Below are positions 55,665-64,000 of a DNA stretch of 64,000 bases, piece after piece. Source of the stretch: Austwickia sp. (GTDB lineage: Bacteria; Actinomycetota; Actinomycetes; Actinomycetales; Dermatophilaceae); NCBI GenBank assembly GCA_016699675.1, contig CP064985.1, forward strand, positions 2,728,001-2,792,000, read 5' to 3'. The notes under the pieces are model-generated. The model was given only the letters and a program-made list of their open reading frames with translations. It was not told where the DNA came from and did not search any database. The translations under genes and the position numbers were made by a program. Each line of letters opens with the position of its first letter. Position 1 is the first letter of the stretch.

Positions 55665-55693
55665 GGCGTACCTCCTGCATGAGGTGGGGCGGG

Positions 55694-55730
55694 GACCGTT
55701 CGTGACCTGCGGGTTGGGTGCCCTGGCACG
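55694..55730. repeat. Truncated third copy of 60-bp palindromic repeat
   Basis: GACCGTTCGTGACCTGCG followed by a variant GGGTGCCCTGGCACG matches the first half and centre of the repeats at 22363 and 22459. The right arm and DnaA box are missing. It lies between the aldehyde dehydrogenase and DUF779 genes. Confidence 0.75.
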
Positions 55731-55840
55731 GAGCGGGTGGGGCGAGCGGTCGGGTGGGCCGGAGCGCCCGTACGCCGAGTGCCCGGACCCCACGAGATTC
55801 GAGGGGTGGGCGGGACCCGACGTACGGGCGACGGGATCGA

Positions 55841-57364
55841 TCAGAAGAAGCCCATCTTGTCGGGCGCGTAGCTGACCAGCAGGTTCTTGGTCTGCTGGTA
55901 GTGCTCGAGCATCATCTTGTGGTTCTCCCGGCCGATGCCGGACTGCTTGTACCCACCGAACGCCGCGTGCGCGGGGTAGTGGTGGTAGCAGTTCGTCCAG
56001 ACGCGGCCGGCCTTGATGGCGCGACCCATCGCATAGGCCCGGTGAACGTGCCGCGACCAGACCCCGGCGCCGAGCCCGTAGAGCGTGTCGTTGGCGATCG
56101 ACAGCGCCTCGGCGTCGTCCGCGAACCGCGTCACCGACACCACCGGCCCGAAGATCTCCTCCTGGAAGATCCGCATGTCGTTGCGGCCCTCGAAGACGGT
56201 GGGCTGCACGTAGTAGCCGCCGGACAGGTCCCCGCCGAGGTCGACCTTCTCGCCGCCGACCAGGACCTTCGCGCCCTCCTGCTTGCCGATGTCGAGGTAG
56301 GACAGGATCTTCTCGTACTGGTCGTTGCTCGCCTGCGCGCCCATCATCGTCGAGTCGTCCAGCGGGTCGCCCTGCTTGACCGCCTTCACCCGCTCGATGC
56401 CGTCGGCCATGAACTGGTCGTAGATCGAGGCCTGGATCAGCGCCCGGGAGGGGCAGGTGCACACCTCGCCGGAGTTCAGCGCGAAGAACGCGAAGCCCTC
56501 CAGCGCCTTGTCATAGAACGCGTCCTTCTCCTCCGCGACGTCCTCGCAGAAGATATTGGGGCTCTTGCCGCCCAGTTCGAGGGTGACCGGGATGATGTTC
56601 TGCGAGGCGTACTGCATGATCAGCCGCCCCGTCGTCGTCTCACCCGTGAACGCGATCTTCGCGATCCGCGGCGAGGACGCCAGCGGCTTGCCGGCCTCGA
56701 CCCCGAAGCCGTTGACGACGCTGACCACGCCGGCCGGCAGCAGGTCGCCGATGAGCTCCATCACCTTGAGGATCGACCAGGGCGTCTGCTCGGCGGGCTT
56801 GAGGACCACGCAGTTGCCCGCGGCCAGCGCCGGTGCGAGCTTCCAGACCGCCATGAGGATCGGGAAGTTCCACGGGATGATCTGGCCGACCACCCCGAGC
56901 GGCTCGTGGAAGTGGTAGGCCACCGTGGTCTCGTCGATCTGGCTGATCCCGCCCTCCTGGGCCCGGATGCACCCGGCGAAGTAGCGGAAGTGGTCGACGG
57001 CCAGCGGGATGTCGGCGTTGAGGGTCTCCCGCACCGCCTTGCCGTTGTCCCAGGTCTCGGCCACGGCGATGTCCGTCAGGTTGGCCTGGATGCGATCGGC
57101 GATGGCGAGCAGGATGTTGGACCGCTCGGTCGCCGAGGTCTTGCCCCAGGCGTCGGCCGCCTTGTGCGCCGCGTCGAGGGCGGCGTCGATGTCCTCGGCC
57201 GTGCCGCGCGCCACCCGCGTGAAGACCTGGCCGGTGACCGGCGTGATGTTCTCGAAGTACTCACCCTTGACCGGCGGCACCCACTCGCCCCCGATGTAGT
57301 GCTCGTAGCGGTCCTTGACCTCGATGCTGCTGTCCGAGGTGCCGGGCCGGGCGTAGACGGTCAT
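55841..57364 (-). CDS. Aldehyde dehydrogenase (ExaC/AldB-like)
   Basis: This NAD(P)-dependent enzyme oxidises acetaldehyde or similar aldehydes to acids. The 507-residue protein has YIGGEWVPPVKGEYFENITP near residue 23, IIPWNFPILMAVWKLAPAL near 164, and FTGETTTGRLIMQYA. The catalytic Glu is in LELGGKSPNIF, and the catalytic Cys in NSGEVCTCPSRALIQ near 304. The C-terminal end is AFGGYKQSGIGRENHK with YQQTKNLLVSY. The ATG at 57364 gives the family length. DUF779 follows after about 175 bases, as in the known aldehyde dehydrogenase-DUF779 pairs. Intact. Confidence 0.95.
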   Translation of the reverse strand: MTVYARPGTSDSSIEVKDRYEHYIGGEWVPPVKGEYFENITPVTGQVFTRVARGTAEDIDAALDAAHKAADAWGKTSATERSNILLAIADRIQANLTDIAVAETWDNGKAVRETLNADIPLAVDHFRYFAGCIRAQEGGISQIDETTVAYHFHEPLGVVGQIIPWNFPILMAVWKLAPALAAGNCVVLKPAEQTPWSILKVMELIGDLLPAGVVSVVNGFGVEAGKPLASSPRIAKIAFTGETTTGRLIMQYASQNIIPVTLELGGKSPNIFCEDVAEEKDAFYDKALEGFAFFALNSGEVCTCPSRALIQASIYDQFMADGIERVKAVKQGDPLDDSTMMGAQASNDQYEKILSYLDIGKQEGAKVLVGGEKVDLGGDLSGGYYVQPTVFEGRNDMRIFQEEIFGPVVSVTRFADDAEALSIANDTLYGLGAGVWSRHVHRAYAMGRAIKAGRVWTNCYHHYPAHAAFGGYKQSGIGRENHKMMLEHYQQTKNLLVSYAPDKMGFF

Positions 57365-57601
57365 GAATGCTCCGTTCGTCGGTGAACGCGGCTGGTCGTG
57401 GACTGTGATGGCGATCACGTTAACCCCCCTCGCCGGGCGGCGGCCAGCGCTGGGCGGGCGGGGCTGCGCCGAAACGACGTACGGCGTCCCGGCCGGCGCC
57501 AGTGCCGCCCGCGAGGCTCCGGGTCGCCTCGCCGGGGAGCCCGAGGGTCGGCGCGAGAACGACGTACGGCGTCGCACGGCAGGGGGCATCCCCGTCGGGG
57601 G

Positions 57602-57607
57602 TAGGCT
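57602..57607 (+). promoter_or_regulatory. -10 box before SurA-like lipoprotein gene
   Basis: TAGGCT ends 37 bases before the GTG; the intervening leader has GAAAGGA as ribosome site. Confidence 0.55.
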
Positions 57608-57644
57608 CGGGCACTGGAGACGTTCGTGCCCGAAAGGACCCCTC

Positions 57645-58349
57645 GTGAAGCCTCGACTGACCCCTCGACTGGGCCACTGTGGTGCGGCGGCGGCGCTGGT
57701 CGTCGCGGCGACCGGGCTCGCGGGCTGTGGCAGCGCCGACCCGTCGGCCGCGGCCATCGTGGACGGCCAGGTGATCAAGGACGCCGACCTCTGGTCGGTC
57801 ATTCACGACCTGGCCAAGGTGCCGCGCAACGCGGAGATCGGGGTCGGCGAAGTCCTTCCTGTCCTCATCCAGGCCGAAGTGGTCCGCAACCACGCCGCGG
57901 AACTGAAGGCGCCGGCGGCGAGTGCCGAGGCGGCGCGATTGCAGTTGAGGTCGTTGATTCCCGCTGGCCAGCCGGAGCCGGTCTGGAGCGACGCGACGGT
58001 CAGCGCGTTCCAGGATGCCGCGTCGCTGGGCCCCGTCCTCAACGGCCCGTCGCAGGCGAAGGCCGTGGAGCTGATCCAGAAGGCCGACATCGCCGTGAAC
58101 CCGCGGTACGGCGAGTTCGACCGCAAACAGCTGACGCTCGCGTCGGCGACCCCGAACTGGATGGCTCCGATGCCCCCCGCCCCTCCGCAGCCGGAGCCGA
58201 CCCAGCCGCAGCCGGGACAGCCACAGCCGGGTGGCAACCCCAGCACGCTGCCGGCGCCGACGGGTTCCCCGGCTCCGGGTGGAGCGCCGGCGACGCCCGC
58301 CACGCCCGCACCGGCCGCCTCGACGCCGGCCCCGACGACCTCGAAGTGA
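57645..58349 (+). CDS. Lipoprotein, SurA N-terminal-like
   Basis: This 234-residue protein has a lipoprotein signal with ATGLAGCGSADPSAAAI (Cys near residue 29). AAIVDGQVIKDADLWSVIHD follows, the start pattern of SurA/PrsA-type foldases. A helical region follows (VLPVLIQAEVVRNHAAEL). There is no PPIase domain, so it would act only as a chaperone. The C-terminal 70 residues are Pro/Gln/Thr-rich (QPEPTQPQPGQPQPG). SurA-like lipoproteins before mazG are common in actinobacteria. It starts at a GTG after GAAAGGA. Confidence 0.85.
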   Translation: MKPRLTPRLGHCGAAAALVVAATGLAGCGSADPSAAAIVDGQVIKDADLWSVIHDLAKVPRNAEIGVGEVLPVLIQAEVVRNHAAELKAPAASAEAARLQLRSLIPAGQPEPVWSDATVSAFQDAASLGPVLNGPSQAKAVELIQKADIAVNPRYGEFDRKQLTLASATPNWMAPMPPAPPQPEPTQPQPGQPQPGGNPSTLPAPTGSPAPGGAPATPATPAPAASTPAPTTSK

Positions 58350-58368
58350 CCGCCGGAGGGACCTCGCG

Positions 58369-59016
58369 GTGACCTCGAGCCCGTCGAGCCCCGCGCGCCC
58401 GGACCTGACGGGGGTCGCCGAGCTGGTCGAGGTCATGGACGCCCTGCGGTCCCCGGGCGGCTGCCCCTGGGACGCCGAGCAGACGCACGCCTCGCTCGCG
58501 CCGTACGCCGTCGAGGAGGCCTTCGAGCTCGCCGAGGCGATCGAGAACGGCGACCGCGAGCACGTCCGCGAGGAGCTCGGCGACCTGCTCCTCCAGGTGG
58601 TCTTCCACGCGCGGGTGGCGCAGGAGGACGCCGCCGACCCGTACGACCTCGACGACGTCGCGCGCGGCATCGCCACCAAGCTGCGCCGCCGCCACCCGCA
58701 CGTCTTCGCCGACGGCGACGCCCGCACCCCCGCGCAGGTCGAGGCCCGCTGGGAGGAGCTCAAGGCGGCGGAGAAGCCGGAGCGGACGAGCGTGTTCGAC
58801 GGCATCCCCCGCGGCATGGCCGGGCTGGAGCGGGCCGCCAAGGTGGTGGCGCGGCTGGATCGGGCCGGGCGGCTCGACGTCGCCCAGGAGGCCGCGCGGG
58901 GGACGGACGTGGGCGCGCGGATGCTGGCGCTGGTGCTGGCGGCGCGGGACGACGGGGTCGATGTGGCGACGGCGCTGCGCGGCACGCTGCAGCGGATCGA
59001 GACGAGCGGGCTGTGA
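58369..59016 (+). CDS. mazG: Nucleoside triphosphate pyrophosphohydrolase MazG
   Basis: MazG hydrolyses non-canonical NTPs to monophosphates. The 215-residue protein has LVEVMDALRSPGGCPWDAEQ near residue 17, the metal-binding EEAFELAEAI and EELGDLLLQVVFHARVAQE near 60-85, and FDGIPRGMAGLERAAKV. It is the short single-domain actinobacterial form. The GTG at 58369 lies 19 bases after the lipoprotein stop. It overlaps the next gene by 4 bases. Confidence 0.94.
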   Translation: MTSSPSSPARPDLTGVAELVEVMDALRSPGGCPWDAEQTHASLAPYAVEEAFELAEAIENGDREHVREELGDLLLQVVFHARVAQEDAADPYDLDDVARGIATKLRRRHPHVFADGDARTPAQVEARWEELKAAEKPERTSVFDGIPRGMAGLERAAKVVARLDRAGRLDVAQEAARGTDVGARMLALVLAARDDGVDVATALRGTLQRIETSGL

Positions 59017-60671
59017 GGCGGCGGGCACGCGCCCGGTCCGGCGGGCTCTGCGGGTCCGGCGCGGCGGCGGCCGCGATCCTGGCCGGGCTGGCGGCATCCG
59101 CGCTGCTCACCGCGTGTTCCCTCGCCGCCCCCGGTCAGCAGGCGTCCGGGTCGGGTTCGTCGGTGACGTCGGGAACCGCCGGTACGTCGGCCGCCGCGGG
59201 CCACGACGCCGCGTGGGTGGCGGACGAGAACGCGAAGCCGGGCACCCCGGGCTGGACGGTGGCGGACCCCGCCGGGGACACCGAGCTGGCGGGGTACTTC
59301 GGCCAGGTGAGCGTCTTGGCGGGCGAAGACGCCACGCTCTACGCCACCTCGACGCTCGGGGACTACACACTCACGGCGTACCGGTTGGGCTGGTACGGCG
59401 GGACCGGCGCCCGCGCGGTGTGGACGAGCCCGACGCCGGTGCGCGGCGTGCCGCAGCCACGGGCGGAGGTGGCGGCCGACCGTACGGTGACCACGCGTTG
59501 GCAACCCTCGGCGACCGTTCCAACGACGGGCTGGCCGGAGGGCAGCTACCTGGTCGTTCTCCGCGCGCCGGGATCGGGGAAGGCAAGCTACGTGCCGCTG
59601 GTCGTGCGCACCGGCGAGTTGCGGGACCGGCTCGTGCTCGACTCGGCGAACCTGAGCTACCAGGCCTACAACCAGTGGGGCGGGCACAGCCTCTACAAGG
59701 GGCCGACCGGGGCGTTCGCGACGCGCAGCCACCGGGTGAGCTTCGACCGGCCGTACGACCGGGGCGGAGCCATGGAGCACTTCAAGTTCGAGGTGCCGAT
59801 CGTGCAGCGGGCCGAGCGGGTGGCCGCCGAGGCGGGCCTGAACCTGGGCTACACCACTGCCTGGGACCTCGACCGCCGGCCCGGGATCCTCGCGGGGGCG
59901 CGCGGGTTGGTGACGATGGGCCACGACGAGTACTGGACCGTCCCCGAGCGCGACGCCGTCGAGCAGGCGCGCGACGCTGGCACGAACTTGGCGTTCCTCG
60001 GTGCGAACGCCGCCTATTGGCGGGTGCGGCTGACCGACGGTACGACGGGTGCGGGCCGCACCATGGTCGGATACAAGGACGCCGGCCTGGACCCCGTCCA
60101 GGGCCCGGCGACGACGGCGCTGTGGCGCGGCGCCCCCGCGCCCAAACCGGAGAACTCCCTGACCGGCATGCTCTACGAGTGCTTCCCCGCGCGCGGGCCG
60201 CTGGTCGTGCGGGACGCGTCGTTCTTCGCGTTCGCCGCCGCGAAGGCGACCGACGGGGCGACGTACCCGGGGTTGGTGGGCACCGAGATCGACCGCGCCT
60301 ATCCGATCGCCGGCACCCCGAAGAACGTTCAGGTCGTTGCGCATTCGCCGGTCCCGTGCGCGACGAAGGGCCAGACGTACGGCGACACGACGTACTACAC
60401 GGCCACCTCCGGGGCCGGGGTCTTCGCATCGGGCACCATGTTGTGGACGGCGGCACTCGCGGGGACGACGACCGGCACCGGCATGACGGACCGGTCGGTG
60501 ACCTTCGCGAGGGACGTCACGGATGCCCTGCTGCGGGAGATGGCCAAGGGGCCGCTCGGGCGGGACCATCCGGCGACCGGCAACCTCGCCGGGCTCGGGG
60601 CGTCGACCTCGACCGAGCACGGCACGGGGGGACCGATCGGCTCGGGCCTGGTCGTCACCGACGACGATTAG
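59013..60671 (+). CDS. Secreted lipoprotein, N,N-dimethylformamidase beta-subunit-like
   Basis: This 552-residue protein has a lipoprotein signal (LAASALLTACSLAAP). The rest resembles the C-terminal domain of the N,N-dimethylformamidase large subunit. GDYTLTAYRLGWYGGTGARA lies near residue 110, SANLSYQAYNQWGGHSLYKG near 210, TTAWDLDRRPGILAG, TMGHDEYWTVPERDAVEQAR near 305 and FLGANAAYWRVRLTDG near 328. Such secreted homologues are common but functionally unknown; the DMFase active site has not been confirmed here. The GTG overlaps the mazG stop (GTGA), so the two are co-translated. Confidence 0.8.
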   Translation: MRRRARARSGGLCGSGAAAAAILAGLAASALLTACSLAAPGQQASGSGSSVTSGTAGTSAAAGHDAAWVADENAKPGTPGWTVADPAGDTELAGYFGQVSVLAGEDATLYATSTLGDYTLTAYRLGWYGGTGARAVWTSPTPVRGVPQPRAEVAADRTVTTRWQPSATVPTTGWPEGSYLVVLRAPGSGKASYVPLVVRTGELRDRLVLDSANLSYQAYNQWGGHSLYKGPTGAFATRSHRVSFDRPYDRGGAMEHFKFEVPIVQRAERVAAEAGLNLGYTTAWDLDRRPGILAGARGLVTMGHDEYWTVPERDAVEQARDAGTNLAFLGANAAYWRVRLTDGTTGAGRTMVGYKDAGLDPVQGPATTALWRGAPAPKPENSLTGMLYECFPARGPLVVRDASFFAFAAAKATDGATYPGLVGTEIDRAYPIAGTPKNVQVVAHSPVPCATKGQTYGDTTYYTATSGAGVFASGTMLWTAALAGTTTGTGMTDRSVTFARDVTDALLREMAKGPLGRDHPATGNLAGLGASTSTEHGTGGPIGSGLVVTDDD

Positions 60672-60752
60672 GGCGGTCGGCACCGACGGGTAGCGCGGTC
60701 GGCGCCGCCGACGTCCGACCCGGGACGACCATGCGCCCCCACCGCAGCCAAC

Positions 60753-60787
60753 GAGAACCAAGAACCAAGAACCGAGAACCGAGAACA
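60753..60787. repeat. Five tandem 7-bp repeats (GAGAACC/AAGAACC)
   Basis: GAGAACC, AAGAACC, AAGAACC, GAGAACC and GAGAACA follow each other without gaps in the 317-base region before eno. The purine-rich strand is unusual in this genome. Function unknown; variable copy number is possible. Confidence 0.8.
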
Positions 60788-60942
60788 AGGAGTAACGCGA
60801 CGACTACGCGGAGTTGAACGTCCGCCCCGCCCGATTCGGCGGGTCGGGATCCCACCGCAGCGTGCGGCCTCGGGGGCGCGACCGCCCATCGCCTCCGGGC
60901 GGGCGGCTCGTCGCCCCGCCGCCGCTGGGAACCCCCGGCTTG

Positions 60943-60948
60943 TAGGCT
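60943..60948 (+). promoter_or_regulatory. -10 box before eno
   Basis: TAGGCT lies 41 bases before the eno GTG; AAGGAGA (60978-60984) is the ribosome site. Confidence 0.6.
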
Positions 60949-60989
60949 CGGGGCCGTAGAGAACCCGCTCACGTCGCAAGGAGAATTCC

Positions 60990-62279
60990 GTGGCAAGCAT
61001 CGAGGCAATTGGCGCACGCGAGATCCTCGACTCGCGCGGCAACCCGACCGTCGAGGTCGAGGTTGTGCTCGAAGATGGGACGATGGCCCGCGCGGCCGTC
61101 CCGAGTGGCGCCTCCACCGGTGCGTTCGAGGCCGTTGAGCTGCGCGATGGGGACAAGGGCCGCTACCTCGGCAAGGGCGTCGAGAAGGCCGTCGAGCACG
61201 TGGTCGAGGACCTGCAGCCCCGGCTCCTGGGCTTCGACGCGGCCGACCAGCGGCTCATCGACAACGAGATGCTCGCCATCGACGGCACCGAGAACAAGGG
61301 CTCGATGGGCGCGAACGCGATCCTCGGCGTCTCCCTCGCCGTGGCCCGGGCCGCGGCCGACTCGGCCGGCCTGCCCCTGTACCGCTACGTGGGTGGCCCG
61401 AACGCGCACGTCCTGCCGGTGCCGATGATGAACATCCTCAACGGCGGCAGCCACGCTGACTCCAACGTGGACATCCAGGAGTTCATGATCGCGCCGATCG
61501 GTGCCGAGAGCTTCCGCGAGGCGCTGCGGATGGGCGCCGAGGTCTACCACTCCCTCAAGAAGGTGCTGCACGACAAGGGCCTGGCCACCGGCCTCGGCGA
61601 CGAGGGTGGCTTCGCGCCGAACCTGGAGTCCAACCGCGCCGCGCTCGACCTGATCGGCGACGCCATCCGCGCGGCCGGCTACGACTTCGGCAAGGACGTC
61701 GTCGTCGCGCTGGACGTCGCCGCGTCCGAGTTCTACAAGGACGGCGGCTACGCCTTCGAGGGCGGCACCAAGAGCGCCGGCGAGATGATCGACTACTACG
61801 CGGAGCTCGTCTCGGCGTACCCGCTGGTCTCCATCGAGGACCCGCTGAACGAGGACGACTGGGAGGGCTGGAAGCAGATCACCGAGCGCCTCGGCGACAA
61901 GGTCCAGCTCGTCGGCGACGACCTGTTCGTCACCAACCCGACCCGCCTCAAGCGGGGCATCGACTCCGGCACGGCGAACGCGCTGCTGGTCAAGGTGAAC
62001 CAGATCGGCTCGCTCACCGAGACGCTGGACGCGGTGACGATGGCGCAGATCGCCGGCTACAAGTGCATGATGAGCCACCGGTCCGGCGAGACCGAGGACA
62101 CCACGATCGCCGACCTGGCCGTCGCGACCAACTGCGGCCAGATCAAGACCGGTGCTCCGGCGCGGTCCGAGCGCGTGGCGAAGTACAACCAGCTGCTGCG
62201 CATCGAAGAGGACCTCGACGACGCGGCGGTCTACGCCGGCGCGTCCGCGTTCCCGCGGTACCAGGCCTCGGAGGGCTGA
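60990..62279 (+). CDS. eno: Enolase
   Basis: Enolase converts 2-phosphoglycerate to phosphoenolpyruvate in glycolysis. The 429-residue protein shows AREILDSRGNPTVEVEVVL near residue 7 and AVPSGASTGAFEAVELRDGD. The metal ligands are in VVVALDVAASEFYKDG, SIEDPLNEDDWEGW and LVGDDLFVTNP. The catalytic Lys region is ALLVKVNQIGSLTETL, and MMSHRSGETEDTTIADLAVA follows. Codon usage is strongly biased to C-ending codons, as expected for a highly expressed gene. Start at the GTG 5 bases after AAGGAGA. It is followed after 2 bases by the FtsB/DivIC-like gene. Confidence 0.98.
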   Translation: MASIEAIGAREILDSRGNPTVEVEVVLEDGTMARAAVPSGASTGAFEAVELRDGDKGRYLGKGVEKAVEHVVEDLQPRLLGFDAADQRLIDNEMLAIDGTENKGSMGANAILGVSLAVARAAADSAGLPLYRYVGGPNAHVLPVPMMNILNGGSHADSNVDIQEFMIAPIGAESFREALRMGAEVYHSLKKVLHDKGLATGLGDEGGFAPNLESNRAALDLIGDAIRAAGYDFGKDVVVALDVAASEFYKDGGYAFEGGTKSAGEMIDYYAELVSAYPLVSIEDPLNEDDWEGWKQITERLGDKVQLVGDDLFVTNPTRLKRGIDSGTANALLVKVNQIGSLTETLDAVTMAQIAGYKCMMSHRSGETEDTTIADLAVATNCGQIKTGAPARSERVAKYNQLLRIEEDLDDAAVYAGASAFPRYQASEG

Positions 62280-62281
62280 GC

Positions 62282-63043
62282 ATGTCGGGAGGCAACCGTC
62301 GCCCCGGGGGCACGTCGGGTCGGACCCGACGGGCCCCCGGGGCGCGTCCGCCGCGGACCGGCTCGCCGGGCCGGGTGGGCGAGGCGGTGCGCCCCACCGC
62401 GGGACGAAGCGAGGCCCCGGGCCGCCGAGGTGAGGGCGGGTCGCGTCGCCTCTCCGAGCCCCTCGCCCGGTTGACCGGGCCGGCCAGGCGGTTGGCGATC
62501 CTCGGCGCGGTGGTGGTGCTGCTGGCGTTGATGCTGGTGCCCACGGTGCGCTCCTGGTTCGAGCAGCGGCAGGAGCTCACTGAGCTGCGCGCCAAGGTCA
62601 CCCAGCAGGAGCAGACCGTGCAGGCGCTGCAGGAGGAGAAGGCCCGCTGGGCCGACCCGGCGTACGTCGAGCAGCAGGCCCGGCAGCGCCTGAAGTTCGT
62701 CAAGCCGGGCGAAGTCGCGTTCACCGTGATCGGCGCGGATCGGCTCGCGGACACCCGCGAGGGCCAGGTCCGCGGCCAGATGGTCGCGCCCGCGAACGAC
62801 GATCAGATGAGTTGGTACACCCAGCTGTGGACGTCGGTGGAGCTCACCGATGGGATCGGGCGCGGCACGACGCGCCTCGACGGGAACTCGAACCCGACCC
62901 CGACCGAGGCGCCGACCACGACGCCGACCCAGACCCCGTCCGCGCCGCAGTCCGTGCCGGGCGCCGGCGGGGACCAGCCGGCGCCGCGGCAGAGCGCGTC
63001 GCGCCCCGCGAGCACGGCGAGCGCCCCGGGCACCGGCCGGTGA
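62282..63043 (+). CDS. FtsB/DivIC-like septum formation initiator protein
   Basis: This 253-residue bitopic membrane protein belongs to the FtsB/DivIC family that links divisome proteins. A long Arg/Gly/Pro-rich cytoplasmic part (residues 1-75) leads to one membrane helix (LAILGAVVVLLALMLVPTV, near 77) and an extracytoplasmic coiled coil (QELTELRAKVTQQEQTVQAL). WADPAYVEQQARQRLKFVKP, the diagnostic end of the family, follows near 145. A Thr/Pro-rich tail completes it. It lies between eno and DUF501, the normal actinobacterial place for this gene. Confidence 0.92.
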   Translation: MSGGNRRPGGTSGRTRRAPGARPPRTGSPGRVGEAVRPTAGRSEAPGRRGEGGSRRLSEPLARLTGPARRLAILGAVVVLLALMLVPTVRSWFEQRQELTELRAKVTQQEQTVQALQEEKARWADPAYVEQQARQRLKFVKPGEVAFTVIGADRLADTREGQVRGQMVAPANDDQMSWYTQLWTSVELTDGIGRGTTRLDGNSNPTPTEAPTTTPTQTPSAPQSVPGAGGDQPAPRQSASRPASTASAPGTGR

Positions 63044-63636
63044 GCCAGGCCCCCGACCCGCCGTACCCGCCCGCCACTCCCGCCGATCTCGCCGCGACCA
63101 CGGCACAGCTCGGTCGCGAGGTCCGGGGCGTCGCGGGCGTCGCGCACCGCTGCGCCTGCGGGCTGCCGGACGTGCTGGCCACGGCCCCGCGACTGCCCGA
63201 CGGCACCCCGTTTCCCACGACGTTCTACGCGACCTGCCCGCGGCTGACCGGCGCGATCTCGACGCTGGAGACCACCGGGGTGATGCGCGAGATGACCGAG
63301 CGGCTCGGCGCGGACGCCGAGCTGGCGGCCCGGTACGCCGCCGCCCACGAGGACTACCTGCGGCGGCGCCACGCGCTCGGCGAGGTGCCCGAGATCGCCG
63401 GGGTCTCCGCCGGGGGGATGCCGAGCCGGGTCAAGTGCCTGCACGTGCTGGTCGGGCACGCCCTGGCGGCGGGTCCCGGGGTCAATCCCCTGGGGGACGA
63501 GGCGCTGGCGCTGCTGCCCGATTGGGCTGCGGCCGGGCCGTGCGTGACCGTGCCGGCGGCGGCCGGGGGATCGTCGCCGGTGGGGGACGGCGGGGCTACG
63601 TCGGGTGGGGAGCCGGAGGGTACGTCGTGCGGGTAG
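63040..63636 (+). CDS. DUF501 family protein
   Basis: This 198-residue protein has the DUF501 pattern: VAHRCACGLPDVLATAPRLP near residue 33, FPTTFYATCPRLTGAISTLE near 60, YLRRRHALGEVPEIAGVSAG near 105 and RVKCLHVLVGHALAAGPGVN near 130. Cys and His are conserved in these blocks, suggesting metal binding; function unknown. The GTG overlaps the previous stop by 4 bases. A Gly/Ser-rich tail overlaps ppx by 10 bases. Confidence 0.93.
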   Translation: MSQAPDPPYPPATPADLAATTAQLGREVRGVAGVAHRCACGLPDVLATAPRLPDGTPFPTTFYATCPRLTGAISTLETTGVMREMTERLGADAELAARYAAAHEDYLRRRHALGEVPEIAGVSAGGMPSRVKCLHVLVGHALAAGPGVNPLGDEALALLPDWAAAGPCVTVPAAAGGSSPVGDGGATSGGEPEGTSCG

Positions 63637-64000
63637 CGGCCATCGACTGCGGCACCAACTCGCTGCGCCTGCTCATCAGCGAGGCCGACGCGTCGGGGGC
63701 CGGGGGAGGCGGGGGCGCCGGGGACGTCGGTGCGGGCGACTCCGCGCCCGGCTCGACGTCGAGTGCCGTGGCGACACCGACCGACGTGGTGCGCCGCACC
63801 GAGATCGTGCGGCTCGGCCAGGGCGTGGACGCCACGGGGCTGATCGCGCCAGAGGCGATGGAGCGCGCGCTGCTGGTGATCGACTCCTACGCGCAGGAGT
63901 GCGACCGGCACGCGGTCGAGGCGGTGCGGTTCGTGGCCACCTCAGCGTCTCGGGACGCGAGGAACGCGGACCAGTTCGCCGCCGGGGTGCGGGCCGCGTT
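63627..64000 (+). CDS. ppx: Exopolyphosphatase Ppx/GppA family, 5' part
   Basis: The frame runs off the window end after 124 residues. VRVAAIDCGTNSLRLLISEA at the N-terminus is the ATPase-fold phosphate-binding loop of Ppx/GppA enzymes, which degrade polyphosphate or pppGpp. RRTEIVRLGQGVDATGLIAP and VRFVATSASRDARNADQF follow as in the family. A Gly/Ala/Ser insert (about residues 23-45) is unusual in that position. The GTG overlaps DUF501 by 10 bases. Confidence 0.93.
   Translation, partial: MRVAAIDCGTNSLRLLISEADASGAGGGGGAGDVGAGDSAPGSTSSAVATPTDVVRRTEIVRLGQGVDATGLIAPEAMERALLVIDSYAQECDRHAVEAVRFVATSASRDARNADQFAAGVRAA

Overview
The window is about 70% GC, with dense coding, many GTG starts and 4-base start/stop overlaps. 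Its gene content (type-B SdhCAB, one protein O-mannosyltransferase, the mazG / eno / ftsB-like / DUF501 / ppx neighbourhood, a SigE70-type sigma factor) points to an actinobacterium, most likely order Micrococcales (Intrasporangiaceae/Dermatophilaceae-like). That placement is inferred from gene order and style; no rRNA gene is present.

Bases 1-3143 look like the edge of an integrated element. They hold the C-terminal part of an AAA_13-type ATPase, a decayed double-HTH gene, a complete but frameshifted IS1380-family element with 19-bp ends, and a tmRNA/tRNA 3'-end fragment that resembles an attachment site. From 3.2 to 25.6 kb the genes are mostly housekeeping: pmt, rsmI, ald, an amidohydrolase, sdhCAB, a SIMPL protein, glgC, a frameshifted AlkZ-like gene, a sigma/anti-sigma-like pair, metG-tatD, an oxidoreductase, rsmA and ispE. 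At 22.36-22.53 kb two nearly identical 60-bp palindromic repeats are each followed by a perfect DnaA-box sequence.

From 26.2 to 30.7 kb lie a winged-helix/MNT plus HEPN toxin-antitoxin-like pair, an ABC-F ATPase, and a MarR regulator facing a frameshifted methyltransferase across a clear operator. Then come tRNA-Gln, glmU-prs, a tandem alpha/beta hydrolase, rplY-pth, a polyprenyl sugar-phosphate transferase, mfd and a secreted gamma-glutamyltransferase.

The most unusual region is 46.5-54.7 kb on the minus strand. A tight four-gene operon encodes an orphan Ig/PKD-like protein, a DUF1326 protein, a His-rich DUF2182 membrane protein and a 1606-residue multicopper oxidase whose copper motifs occur in the permuted order 3-4-1-2. 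It looks like a metal-handling or metal-oxidising system, possibly of the manganese-oxidase kind; substrate and localisation are unknown. An aldehyde dehydrogenase/DUF779 pair lies beside it. The right end returns to housekeeping genes: a SurA-like lipoprotein, mazG, a secreted DMFase-like lipoprotein, eno, an FtsB/DivIC-like protein, DUF501 and the start of ppx.

Two themes run through the window. At least seven start codons sit 6-7 bases after a good TANNNT-type -10 box, which suggests leaderless transcription (two more have weaker boxes). Three otherwise normal chromosomal genes, plus the transposase and the HTH gene, carry single frameshifts; either they are decaying or the assembly has indel errors.
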